Assembly (NCBI RefSeq): GCF_017873765.1
Contig: NZ_JAGGKP010000008.1
Coordinates: 42,616-106,615 of the forward strand
Direction of reading: 5' to 3'
Length of the DNA: 64,000 bases
Source of the DNA: Paenibacillus sediminis
Lineage (GTDB): Bacteria > Bacillota > Bacilli > Paenibacillales > Paenibacillaceae
This document shows positions 34,538 to 43,674 of this stretch, piece by piece. The notes under the pieces are model-generated. The model saw nothing but the letters and a program-made list of their open reading frames with translations. It made no database searches and was not told the origin of the DNA. The position numbers were made by a program, and so were the translations under genes. Every line of letters starts with the position of its first letter. Position 1 is the first letter of the stretch.

Positions 34538-36172
34538 TTAACCAACGGATCGAGAACGCTGCAATTTCATAAGCGGGCGAAGTACCTTCTGCAGTACCTT
34601 AGGATAGCTTGACAGCTCATTTTCACGAACAACGCGGAATAGAATGAGCAATACCGGATAAAGAGCGAGTACAACCATCCCGACTAAACAGCAGGCGATG
34701 AAGAAGGCAAGTCTTGCCGGCATCATATCTACTAGCTGTATTCCCGCTTCATTCAGTCCAAAACCTGCCGCTCCCAGCAAAATAACGGTAATTACAAAAC
34801 CTGCCCACCGTCCCCCAAGAATAGAGAATGGAACAATGGTCTTAAGAGCGCGAACATTAAGAATCGTAATGACAAGGAAACATAACCCTGTCGAAACAAT
34901 GATTCCGTATATTCCGTATACGCCAAGCCATTTGGCGAGCGCATAGCTGGAAATCAGCTTCACAGCAATTCCAGCGAGCACGTGCTTCATCGTCAAATTG
35001 GTTTTGCCTACACCAATTAAGATCGAGTTCGAAGTCATCATTGTAATTTGAAAAATCGTCCCGAACGTAAGGACGCCAATAATTTCACTGCCGCCCAAGC
35101 TGCTGAATATAAGACCGTTCAAAGAATAGGCTGCAGCACACAAAATAATGACAATCGGCATTCCTGTCAAAATTGAAATTCGCATCGCGAGCGTAATTTG
35201 ATTACGCAAATGCTCCTCATCTTTACGGGCAAAAGCAGCCGAAATAATAGGGATGAGTGATGTACTCAAAGCAATGGCAAGAATCGGCGGTATCCCTGCA
35301 ATACTCTGCGCTCTAGCGCCAAGAATACCAAGCGCTTCGGTCGCCTGTGCTTCACCCATCGCTCCTAATAGAAGCGGCTTCACTATGGAAGAATCAATCA
35401 TGTTCACGGCTGGAACGGCTAGAGATGACAACACGATCGGAATCGATATTTTGAAAATATCCACATAAATTTGCCGCATCGGAATTAACGCACCGCTCGT
35501 CCCATCTCGGAGTAGAGCCGCCTTATCATCTTGACGCAATTTGACCGAATAGTAAATCATGACGGCAAAAGCCCCGATGCTGCCTAGCACACCGCCAAAA
35601 GACGCCCCTGCCGCTATCCACTTATCGTTATAACCTGAATACAAAAGCACATACCCTAGAGCAATCCCTGTGCCTACCCGAAGAAATTGCTCCACAATTT
35701 GCGAAATGCCGCCAGCCGTCATCATATTTCGGCCTTGAAAATAGCCGCGCATCATCGCAATCGTTGGAAACAATAAGAGGGCAGGCGCTAAAGCGCGAAG
35801 GGAGAGCGCTGCCTCAGGTTGTTTAGATATATTTGCTGCATAGAATGGCGCTAGAACGTATAGCACAATCGTTATAATCACACCCATTACAGCTGAGAAG
35901 ATGAGCGCCGCATGGTAGACTCTTTCTGCTTCCGCCCGCTTACCCAGCGCATATCGCTCGGACACCATTTTACTGAGTGTACTCGGTATGCCCGCGGTTG
36001 CGATCGTAAGCAGCGCCAAATATACATTATTCGCAATTGAAAACGAGGCATCGCCAACATCATTAAGCATATGCTCCAGCGGAATTCTCTGCACCAGACC
36101 AAGGACGCGCGCCACGAGCGCCGCAGCGGCTAAAATAAGCGTCCCTCTAATAAACGATTCTTTCTTTGACAA
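34538..36172 (-). CDS. murJ: Lipid II flippase, MurJ/YtgP-type (MOP superfamily)
   Basis: The 544-residue protein has about 14 membrane segments and starts SFIRGTLILAAAALVARVLGLVQRIPL, followed by STLSKMVSERYALGKRAEAERVY. These are typical of the YtgP/SpoVB branch of polysaccharide biosynthesis proteins, and the length equals that of B. subtilis YtgP, a lipid II flippase. A SpoVB role cannot be excluded. TTG start at 36172 with AGAGGGG upstream. Two class B PBPs lie 1.4 kb upstream on the same strand, which is consistent with a role in wall synthesis. Confidence 0.85.
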   Translation of the reverse strand: MSKKESFIRGTLILAAAALVARVLGLVQRIPLEHMLNDVGDASFSIANNVYLALLTIATAGIPSTLSKMVSERYALGKRAEAERVYHAALIFSAVMGVIITIVLYVLAPFYAANISKQPEAALSLRALAPALLLFPTIAMMRGYFQGRNMMTAGGISQIVEQFLRVGTGIALGYVLLYSGYNDKWIAAGASFGGVLGSIGAFAVMIYYSVKLRQDDKAALLRDGTSGALIPMRQIYVDIFKISIPIVLSSLAVPAVNMIDSSIVKPLLLGAMGEAQATEALGILGARAQSIAGIPPILAIALSTSLIPIISAAFARKDEEHLRNQITLAMRISILTGMPIVIILCAAAYSLNGLIFSSLGGSEIIGVLTFGTIFQITMMTSNSILIGVGKTNLTMKHVLAGIAVKLISSYALAKWLGVYGIYGIIVSTGLCFLVITILNVRALKTIVPFSILGGRWAGFVITVILLGAAGFGLNEAGIQLVDMMPARLAFFIACCLVGMVVLALYPVLLILFRVVRENELSSYPKVLQKVLRPLMKLQRSRSVG

Positions 36173-36193
36173 AACGTTCCCCTCTTTCTCTGC

Positions 36194-36685
36194 TTAAAAC
36201 CATGCTACCCAAATGATAAACAGTACAATCATGACGATTTGCAGAATGACTTTCATGACAATGCTGCTGAACAAACCGACCACTGAACCAAAGCCTACTT
36301 TGAGCGATTTCTCAAGTGACGAACCGTTAAGAAGCTCCCCAATTACCGCACCAATGAAGGGACCAAGCACAAGTCCAAATGCCGGAATGACGAATGGTCC
36401 GACAATGACACCTATCGTACTAAGTATTGTGGAAGCTCGAGAACCGCCAAATTTTTTAACGCCCCATGCATTGACGATATAATCCGCTGCAAAGAGCACG
36501 ACCACAATAAGCGTCTGAATGATCCAGAACCAGACTCCAAACGGCTCGAAAGAGAAAAACCAGCCGTACACGAAAAACGCGAAATAGATCGCCAAAGCAC
36601 CGGGAAGTACCGGATATACAGCACCGGCAAGCCCGACTGCAAACAGCGCAATGATCAGTATCCAGCCAATGATCGCCATCGTCAT
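36194..36685 (-). CDS. DUF456 membrane protein
   Basis: The 163-residue protein has four or five hydrophobic segments with glycine-rich turns (GLAGAVYPVLPGALAIY, VIVGPFVIPAFGLVLGPFIGAVIGELL), the signature of DUF456 proteins such as B. subtilis YqgC. Two similar hairpins suggest an internal repeat of a re-entrant segment. Function is unknown. It is 21 bp upstream of murJ and 20 bp after the HAD gene, so the three are one operon. Confidence 0.85.
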   Translation of the reverse strand: MTMAIIGWILIIALFAVGLAGAVYPVLPGALAIYFAFFVYGWFFSFEPFGVWFWIIQTLIVVVLFAADYIVNAWGVKKFGGSRASTILSTIGVIVGPFVIPAFGLVLGPFIGAVIGELLNGSSLEKSLKVGFGSVVGLFSSIVMKVILQIVMIVLFIIWVAWF

Positions 36686-36705
36686 TTAAGGATTCACTCC
36701 TTGAT

Positions 36706-37446
36706 TTATAAAATATAATCGCGAATCACTTCCACAATCCCGTCCTCATTGTTAGATGCGACTACAACGTCAGCAGACTCTTTCACGACCTGCTGAGCAT
36801 TTCCCATAGCTACACCTAATCCGACAGCTTGAATTGCGGCTAGGTCATTCGTGCTGTCCCCAACAGCTACCGCTTCAGACATATCAATATCTAGCAGCTT
36901 GCACACTTCCTGAATTCCGCTCGCTTTCGATACGCCTTGCGGATTAATTTCTAAATTATATGGAGAAGAGTTCGTAATCTCAAGGCCTTTCATATTTTGA
37001 AGCTGCATGAGAATATCATGACGGACTTCGTCATCTTCAGTATGATAGCCAAATTTCAGCCATTCCTCTTGTTCGATATCTTTGGCCCAAGAATCTTTAT
37101 TGTAAAGTCCAGAAACAGAATATGCCCAGAACCATGTATTTTTCTCTACGGCAATTTGATACAGCTGTTTAATAAGCTCCACATCCATCAATACCCGGCG
37201 GTGTAATTCGTGAGGAGCACGCCACACTTCACTGCCGTTAACGGTTATCATAGGTGTGGACAAACCTAATTGCTTCGCATAAGGCACCGCATTCACAAAA
37301 GCTCTGCCTGTAGACAAGCAGACGTGCACACCTGCATCCGCCGCTTTTTTAATCCATTTCTCTGTTTCAGGTGATATTTCTTGTTCATCTGTTAGAAGCG
37401 TTCCGTCCATATCAAGGGCTAACAATTTATATTTTAATGAGTTCAT
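36706..37446 (-). CDS. Cof-type HAD-superfamily phosphatase
   Basis: The 246-residue protein has HAD motif I LLALDMDGTLL (nucleophile Asp12-type), motif II CLSTGRAF, a C2B cap domain and motifs III/IV in KASGIQEVCKLL and AVAVGDSTNDLAAIQAVGLGVAMGNA. Cof-type enzymes dephosphorylate sugar phosphates, FMN or pyridoxal phosphate. The exact substrate is not readable. AGGAGG precedes the ATG by six bases. It heads the operon with the DUF456 and flippase genes. Confidence 0.92.
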   Translation of the reverse strand: MNSLKYKLLALDMDGTLLTDEQEISPETEKWIKKAADAGVHVCLSTGRAFVNAVPYAKQLGLSTPMITVNGSEVWRAPHELHRRVLMDVELIKQLYQIAVEKNTWFWAYSVSGLYNKDSWAKDIEQEEWLKFGYHTEDDEVRHDILMQLQNMKGLEITNSSPYNLEINPQGVSKASGIQEVCKLLDIDMSEAVAVGDSTNDLAAIQAVGLGVAMGNAQQVVKESADVVVASNNEDGIVEVIRDYIL

Positions 37447-37539
37447 CTATATCCTCCTGATGCCATAGTCAATTCACGTTGTACATGCATTGCTATTTTA
37501 GCATAATCAACCTTTTTCAACAAAGCTAGCCCTTAAACG

Positions 37540-37573
37540 TCAAAATCCCTCCGAAGGCTTCAGAGAGATTGAT
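37540..37573 (-). terminator. Terminator of the first PBP gene
   Basis: On the minus strand AATCTCTCTGAAG pairs with TTCGGAGGGATT with two mismatches and is followed by TTTGA. It lies 20 bp after the stop at 37593. Confidence 0.65.
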
Positions 37574-37592
37574 GTTTGCTTATATTTCATGT

Positions 37593-39587
37593 TTATTCCT
37601 TTGGCTTACCGCTTAGTCCATACACTTCGTCATAAGCGTCAAATATTTTGCGAGCTACTGGAGCCGCGCTGTACGCACCAAACCCGCCTTCAGGAATAAC
37701 GACTGCTACAGCCAGCACGGGGTTGTCGGCAGGTGCGTAAGCGATGAATACACCGTTATCGACGATTGTATGACCTACGACTTGCTGTGAAGTACCCGTT
37801 TTCCGAACATAATCATACGGAAATCCTTCAAAGCCCTGAACGCTGCTCTTCATTCCACGTTTCACTTCTTCCCAGTAGGCCTTGTCAAATTTGACCTCAT
37901 TCAGCACTTCGGGTTTAAATGTTTTTACAATATTACCTTGGTTATCTGTAATTTTACTGACAAGCTGCGGCTTTATTCTTTTCCCATTATTCGCGATGGT
38001 TGCGACATATTGTGCAAGCTGCAGAGTCGTATATTTTCCCTGCTGTCCGAAAGAGCCATACACAAGTGCCGCCTGTGCGCTTCCGCTTTCCTTTCTCACG
38101 TATTCCCGGAATCCTAAATACTCATAAGGCAGACCGACTTCTGTTGAAACGCCGAGTCCAAAGGACTTCATATATTTATCCCATACATCAATGCCTTGAC
38201 TGCCGTATTTGGTGTACAATTTCTTACCGACCATATCAACCATAAAGACGTTGGAAGACTTTTCGATCGCCCTTGCAGGATCCATTGTTCCATAGACATG
38301 ATTGCTGGAATTGCGCACTGACGTTTCATGGCCTTCTTTACCGAAATAAGCAATCCCGCGATCTTGATAAGTAGAAGAAGTCGTGAAAAAGCCTTCATTA
38401 AGTCCAATTAATACACTGAGCGGCTTAATCGTCGAACCCATCAACACAACAGATTCGGGATGCTGACCCTCTTGACCGGAAGGGAACGAACGAATCGTTC
38501 CATTTAAATAAATATTTTTGATCGCTTCGTAATCTTCTGCAGAAATACTTCCCGCGCGCCATATATTCGGATCATAATCCGGCATGCTCGCCATGGCCAT
38601 AATATTTCCTGTCTTTACTTCCATAGCAACCGCAAAACCGGTCGTCGCATTTTTGTGATATTCGCCTGATATTTTCGTGTTTTGCAAATAGTGGAGTTGA
38701 TCTAGAATGGCTTGTTCTGCCCTGAGCTGTATTCCTTTATGAATCGTCATCCATAAATCGTGCCCTTTTTCAGGAGGCGTCACTTCGGCTAGCCCATCGG
38801 CCATATTTTTAGGATTTACGGGAATCGTTTTAAAGCCGTTCCGTCCTCGAAGGTCATCTTGATACATGAACTCGAGCCCATCAAACCCTACGTCCTCCAT
38901 TTCAGAATATTGAAGACTCGGATCATCTAGGCTGTTAACAGCGAGAGCTTTATATTTATCGAGACTCATCGTACCTTTGAACTTTCGAATATAACCGACT
39001 GTCTGCACAGCAACTCCAGCAGGATCGTAATGTCTTACGTTATCCTCCACAACTTCAATGCCAGGATAGTCGTCTTTGCGCTCCATGAAATGGGCGATTT
39101 CCTTTTCTGTTAAGTCCATCTTGATACGCCGCGGGACATACCCTGAATATTTTCTATAATCAACATCCATCGCTTTGATGACATCAGAGACGGTAAGGTG
39201 CTCTCCATTCGGATCGCCGTACGTATTGAACACCTTTACTAAACCTTCGGCGATCTTGAGCGCTTCTTCGTAGTTGCCAGATTGCTGGCTATAATCCTTG
39301 AGCAACGTAATATAAAGAGACTGCGCCGGAGTAGAGTACGCAATTTTCTGCCCAGATGCATCATAAATGGTCCCGCGCATAGGCGGAAGCGGCACTTCTT
39401 TCACGGAGATACTGGTCTCTTGCTCTGTTAAAGTTGGACTTTCAACAAATTGAAGTATCGCTAGACGAATAATAATGAGGCAGAAGATAGTAAACGCGCT
39501 GAAGAAAAATACATTCAGCCGAACGGCAAATTGGCGATTTCGTTTCGATTCAGCTTCCCTCTCTTTGTTTGGCAATAGGTTTTTCAT
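37593..39587 (-). CDS. Class B penicillin-binding protein 2 (PBP2/PbpA/PbpH-like), copy 1
   Basis: The 664-residue D,D-transpeptidase has one N-terminal membrane anchor (about residues 20-45), a PBP dimerisation domain (RGTIYDASGQKIAYS to about 330) and a transpeptidase domain with SxxK in GSTIKPL, SxN in KSSNVF and KTG in RKTGTSQ. Such enzymes cross-link lateral wall peptidoglycan in complex with RodA. ATG 39587 was chosen; TTG 39605 is less likely. It lies 130 bp downstream of a close paralogue, so the pair looks like a tandem duplication. All catalytic residues are intact. Confidence 0.93.
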   Translation of the reverse strand: MKNLLPNKEREAESKRNRQFAVRLNVFFFSAFTIFCLIIIRLAILQFVESPTLTEQETSISVKEVPLPPMRGTIYDASGQKIAYSTPAQSLYITLLKDYSQQSGNYEEALKIAEGLVKVFNTYGDPNGEHLTVSDVIKAMDVDYRKYSGYVPRRIKMDLTEKEIAHFMERKDDYPGIEVVEDNVRHYDPAGVAVQTVGYIRKFKGTMSLDKYKALAVNSLDDPSLQYSEMEDVGFDGLEFMYQDDLRGRNGFKTIPVNPKNMADGLAEVTPPEKGHDLWMTIHKGIQLRAEQAILDQLHYLQNTKISGEYHKNATTGFAVAMEVKTGNIMAMASMPDYDPNIWRAGSISAEDYEAIKNIYLNGTIRSFPSGQEGQHPESVVLMGSTIKPLSVLIGLNEGFFTTSSTYQDRGIAYFGKEGHETSVRNSSNHVYGTMDPARAIEKSSNVFMVDMVGKKLYTKYGSQGIDVWDKYMKSFGLGVSTEVGLPYEYLGFREYVRKESGSAQAALVYGSFGQQGKYTTLQLAQYVATIANNGKRIKPQLVSKITDNQGNIVKTFKPEVLNEVKFDKAYWEEVKRGMKSSVQGFEGFPYDYVRKTGTSQQVVGHTIVDNGVFIAYAPADNPVLAVAVVIPEGGFGAYSAAPVARKIFDAYDEVYGLSGKPKE

Positions 39588-39661
39588 ATACGACCTGCTT
39601 TCCAAATCATGATAATATACCTAATATTACCACAAATGGATATCCGAACGAGAGGACATTA

Positions 39662-39714
39662 TTCAAGAAAAAAGAGCCATGCTCCTCATCAGGAACATGA
39701 CTCTTATTGTCCGT
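39662..39714 (-). terminator. Terminator between the two PBP genes
   Basis: On the minus strand AAGAGTCATGTTCCT pairs with AGGAGCATGGCTCTT with two mismatches and is followed by TTTTTTC. Each PBP gene therefore appears to have its own transcript end. Confidence 0.85.
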
Positions 39715-39717
39715 ATT

Positions 39718-41814
39718 TTAGTGACCAGCAGTTTTCCGTACACCTGCCTGCGATGCCGCAATTGCAGCCGTGCTATTTGACGAAGCATTGTTAGTCTGCT
39801 GTTTAATTTTAGGCGTGCCTGTAAGTCCAACGTATTCATCATACGCATCGAAAATTTTCCGAGCAATTGGCGCTGCACTGTTCGCACCGAAGCCGCCTTC
39901 TGGAACGACAACTGCAACCGCCAGCACTGGATTTTTCCGTGGGGCAAATGCGATTAATACCCCGTTCTCTACGAGCTTACCGCCAACGAGCTGCTGAGAA
40001 GTACCTGTCTTACGAGCAAAATCATAAGGGAACCCTTCAAAGCCTTGAACACTACTGTTCATCCCTGTAGTAATTTCATCCCAGTAGCTCTTATCAAATT
40101 TAACCGTATTAAGTACTGTACGGCCAAATGATTCGACAACGTTGCCTTGAGGATCGGTCACTTTGCTCACTAGATTCGGTTTTAAGCGTGCACCTCTGTT
40201 CGCGAGCGTGTTCACATATTGTGCAAGCTGGAGTGTCGTATATTTCCCCTGCTGACCGAATGCAGCAAATGCAAGCGCAGACTGTGCACTTCCCGACTTA
40301 GCTTCATGCAGATACTCTTTCAAACCCGTTGCTTCACCAGGAAGTCCGCTTTGTGTGGACACACCTAAGCCAAACTGCTCCATATATTTATCCCATACTT
40401 CAATGCCTTTGCTGCCGTATTTGTTATACAATCTCTTGCCGACCATGTCGACCATAAAGGCATTCGAGGAATGTTCAATGGCCGCTGCCGGGTCGATAGG
40501 TCCATATGCATGGTGATGAGAGTTATTAACCTTTGTTTCATGACCTGCCTTACCAAACTGGGCAAAGCCACGATCATAATAAGTCGTTGTCGTTGTAAAT
40601 AATCCTTCATTCAGTCCGATGAGAACACTGAGCGGTTTCATCGTTGAACCGAGTAACACTGTGGAAGACGGATGTTTGTAACTTTCCTCTTTAGAGCCGT
40701 AAGATTGGTAAACTTCACGAATCGTCCCATTCGGGTAGAAAGGTGCAATTTCTTTGAGCTGCTCACTAGACATCGGTCCTTGAGCCCAAATGTTAGAGTC
40801 ATAGTCAGGCATGCTGGCCATCGCGACGATATTCCCCGTCTTCACTTCCATCGCTACGGCAAAGCCTGTCTTGGCGTTTGGAGCCCTCACTACCGGATTG
40901 CTTGTCGTCTGTAAATATTTAAGCTGATCCATGATCGCTTTTTGAGTCGCCAATTGAACGTTTTTATTAATCGTGAGCCATACGTCGTCGCCTTTTTGTG
41001 GAGGCGTAATTTTCATAGGACCGCTAATTTGGTTCTTAGAATTGACCGGAAAAGTCTTTAATCCCTTTATACCGCGAAGCTGATCTTGAAACATGTACTC
41101 AATACCGTCGTACCCGACATCTTCATTACCTAAATATTGCTTTTGCGGGTCCGTCTCATTAACCTTCGATTTGTAGAAATCGAGTCCATACTTCGGATCA
41201 ATTACGGAATTAAACTTCTTCAGATATCCGACAGTCTGTACAGCAACTCGGTCTGTATCGTAATGACGAATACTCTCTTCAACGATATCAAATCCAGGCA
41301 TATCATCCTTGTGCTCTAAAAAATATGCAATTTCTCTATCCGTCAATCCTGATTTGATCCGTCTCGGTGTATAACCATAGTTTTTACGATAATGGATATC
41401 CATCGCATCGATGATTTGTTGTTGAGTCATCGCTTCCTTTGGATCACCGTAAGTTTTGAAAATCTGTTCTAATTTTTTCGAAATCTTTTGCACTTCCGGT
41501 TCATTCTCAGGCTTGCTGTAATCTTTGTCCAATGTAAAATATAACGATTGCGTTGAAGTTGAGTATGCGATCTTTTGACCCGAAGCGTCATAAATCGTAC
41601 CGCGAATCGGCGGAATGGCTACACTTTTCGTTGCTATACTCGCTTCCTGCTCTTTAAGAGTAGGCCCTTCCACGAATTGCAATATAGCTAATCGAACAAT
41701 TAAAACAGTGAACACTATAAACGTACTAAAGAAGAAAATATTAAGGCGCACCGCAAACTGACGCTTATAAATATTTTCTTGTTTTTGCGGATCATCCATC
41801 ATGGATTGACTCAT
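39718..41814 (-). CDS. Class B penicillin-binding protein 2 (PBP2/PbpA/PbpH-like), copy 2
   Basis: The 698-residue paralogue of the gene downstream has a membrane anchor near residues 25-45, RGTIYDASGQKIAYSTS, SxxK in GSTMKPL, SxN in HSSNAF and KTG in RKTGTSQ. The two proteins align along their full length, including ALEHKDDMPGFDIVEESIRHYD-like stretches. This copy adds a Ser/Asn/Ala-rich tail of about 30 residues after the transpeptidase domain. In B. subtilis pbpA and pbpH form a comparable redundant pair, but not in tandem. Catalytic residues are intact. Confidence 0.93.
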   Translation of the reverse strand: MSQSMMDDPQKQENIYKRQFAVRLNIFFFSTFIVFTVLIVRLAILQFVEGPTLKEQEASIATKSVAIPPIRGTIYDASGQKIAYSTSTQSLYFTLDKDYSKPENEPEVQKISKKLEQIFKTYGDPKEAMTQQQIIDAMDIHYRKNYGYTPRRIKSGLTDREIAYFLEHKDDMPGFDIVEESIRHYDTDRVAVQTVGYLKKFNSVIDPKYGLDFYKSKVNETDPQKQYLGNEDVGYDGIEYMFQDQLRGIKGLKTFPVNSKNQISGPMKITPPQKGDDVWLTINKNVQLATQKAIMDQLKYLQTTSNPVVRAPNAKTGFAVAMEVKTGNIVAMASMPDYDSNIWAQGPMSSEQLKEIAPFYPNGTIREVYQSYGSKEESYKHPSSTVLLGSTMKPLSVLIGLNEGLFTTTTTYYDRGFAQFGKAGHETKVNNSHHHAYGPIDPAAAIEHSSNAFMVDMVGKRLYNKYGSKGIEVWDKYMEQFGLGVSTQSGLPGEATGLKEYLHEAKSGSAQSALAFAAFGQQGKYTTLQLAQYVNTLANRGARLKPNLVSKVTDPQGNVVESFGRTVLNTVKFDKSYWDEITTGMNSSVQGFEGFPYDFARKTGTSQQLVGGKLVENGVLIAFAPRKNPVLAVAVVVPEGGFGANSAAPIARKIFDAYDEYVGLTGTPKIKQQTNNASSNSTAAIAASQAGVRKTAGH

Positions 41815-41874
41815 AAAGAAGCATTTCCTTTCTTGCTGTCAATTGCTAAATTTAATAGTTACGGTAAATATTCG

Positions 41875-43026
41875 TTAAATCGAACGATCAGGAATGTGCG
41901 TCTCGCCAAAACGCGGCGGATCGAACCAATTACCGCTGCTCGCCCAAGTTGTATCTACTGGTATCCATTTATGTTCCTCGCTAATGTACACTTCGTTCCA
42001 CGCATGCGGACCATAACCGCCTTGACCATCATATCCAAGTCCTGTTACCACTTTAACTTTAAGACCTTGTGATCTAGCCATTACGGCATAGAGACGTGCA
42101 TAGTCGATACATACCCCGAGTCTCGTGTTGAAAGTCTGCTCAGGATCTTGCTCATGCCAAATTCTTTTTTCTTCATAATCACGAGCCTTGTCATAATCAT
42201 AATGAATGCGTGAACCGACCCAGTTATACAATAGACGGGCTTTCTCACGGTCAGTATGCGCACCCTTCACAATGGCTGCAGCAGCCTCATTAATGTTATT
42301 AGGAATTCCATAATCTATCACTTCATATTTCCGCTGCAGTATCTCATTCATTTCTTTCTCTACTGAACGAGTAAACACGGGAAGCCGTTCTTTAATAAAT
42401 GACCCGGACAACGGCTCAAATATCGTCTTAGCTCCCTGCTTATACACCGGAGAAGCTTCAACATAATGACTAAACGACGTCTGTGGATAGAGTGAGACAA
42501 AAATAAATAGAACAGCCAGCACGACAAAACAGCGAGCGATCCCGATCACCCCGCCAATGCAAGCCCCCACTAAGCGGCTAATGAGTGAGGCAGGTCTATG
42601 ACTAGGCGCCGCCATTCTAGCAGCAAAGTGTCCAAAAAATAAAGAATATATGGTGAGAAGGAGCGTTCGAATAAGCCCATAGCTGAGCATAAACAGAACA
42701 GCAGATCTCATAAGCGAGAAATCTTTGATTGTCGTAATTAAAGTATAGTAAATTTGCTTCCACAATTTCAATTCACGGTTAGGCAGAGCACTCACTAGCG
42801 GGTCAAGCCATCTTACGACTTGCGGAGATAACCATATCGTTAAAGGAATCGCGAGTCCAATACCTATAATAGCGAGAACGGCATCGCTCACCAAACTAAA
42901 CAACCGATTTGCTGAGCTTGACGCCCCTCTCAATAATCCTTGCAAGAGCGAAATGATCCAAATCGCAAATAGTAGAATCGTTATACCATTCGTGTCTCTT
43001 AGACTATCAATCCAAGTTGTAATCAT
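41875..43026 (-). CDS. Membrane protein with C-terminal transglutaminase-like domain
   Basis: The 383-residue protein has an N-terminal half with about five hydrophobic segments. This half resembles the CvpA family in layout (SLLQGLLRGASSSANRLFSLVSD, LVGACIGGVIGIARC). A transglutaminase-like domain follows with catalytic triad C306 in LGVCIDYARLY, H341 in GPHAWNEVY and D358 in VDTTWA. The catalytic part is probably outside the cell. ATG 43026 follows GAGGAGGG. It follows a small membrane gene (38-bp gap) and lies upstream of two PBPs, so wall or surface-protein processing is possible but unproven. Confidence 0.82.
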   Translation of the reverse strand: MITTWIDSLRDTNGITILLFAIWIISLLQGLLRGASSSANRLFSLVSDAVLAIIGIGLAIPLTIWLSPQVVRWLDPLVSALPNRELKLWKQIYYTLITTIKDFSLMRSAVLFMLSYGLIRTLLLTIYSLFFGHFAARMAAPSHRPASLISRLVGACIGGVIGIARCFVVLAVLFIFVSLYPQTSFSHYVEASPVYKQGAKTIFEPLSGSFIKERLPVFTRSVEKEMNEILQRKYEVIDYGIPNNINEAAAAIVKGAHTDREKARLLYNWVGSRIHYDYDKARDYEEKRIWHEQDPEQTFNTRLGVCIDYARLYAVMARSQGLKVKVVTGLGYDGQGGYGPHAWNEVYISEEHKWIPVDTTWASSGNWFDPPRFGETHIPDRSI

Positions 43027-43064
43027 GATGCCCTCCTCTCTATGATGCAAAAAAGTGTGAGTAA

Positions 43065-43496
43065 TTAAGGGGTGGCTTCTTTTATAAATGCATCAATTGT
43101 ATCATTCATTTTCCATTCTCCTAAGGAAACGCCTCTATAGGTAACACGTACTTTATTTTCTCCCGTTTTACCTGTCATTTCAAGATTGGTGCTCTTGATC
43201 GTAAAAGTGCCGTCTGGATTTTGTGTAAATTTGGCTTCTTTCGCTTCATCCTTCATCGCGTTAAGCGCCTGTGTCTTCACTGTGTCTATTGCTTCATCTT
43301 TCACTGTACTCACCACGTTATTAAGCTGATCCAGTGATATTCCGCTGTACACGATTAGGCCAATAACAATGACAGCCACAAGGGCCCATTTCACCACTGT
43401 CTTAATGAAGCCTAGAATCATGAAGAGAACAACTAGCGCAATAATAATAACCAACCAATTTTTCTCTAAAAATTGCAGCCAGACTTGTGTATCCAT
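43065..43496 (-). CDS. Membrane-anchored protein of unknown function
   Basis: The 143-residue protein has two hydrophobic segments near the N terminus (WLVIIIALVVLFMILGFI and WALVAVIVIGLIVYSG), then an amphipathic helical region (DQLNNVVSTVKDEAIDTVKTQALNAMKDEA) and a beta-rich C-terminal part ending in KEATP. The ATG at 43496 is 13 bases from AGGAG; GTG 43520 is also possible. It forms an operon with the transglutaminase-like gene. I do not recognise the family. Confidence 0.68.
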   Translation of the reverse strand: MDTQVWLQFLEKNWLVIIIALVVLFMILGFIKTVVKWALVAVIVIGLIVYSGISLDQLNNVVSTVKDEAIDTVKTQALNAMKDEAKEAKFTQNPDGTFTIKSTNLEMTGKTGENKVRVTYRGVSLGEWKMNDTIDAFIKEATP

Positions 43497-43674
43497 ATTG
43501 ACATCAACACTCCTGTTCACGATTGATTCTTTTTAATCACATTATTTAATTATACATCATTGCCTGATGCAGTGTCAGCTTAACCCTCCTAGCAGAAAAA
43601 AACAGCATATGTCTGTCCACAACAACGTACAAGTATATCATAGTCTCTCTTTTTTGCTGAAGGAGGTTACTCTT

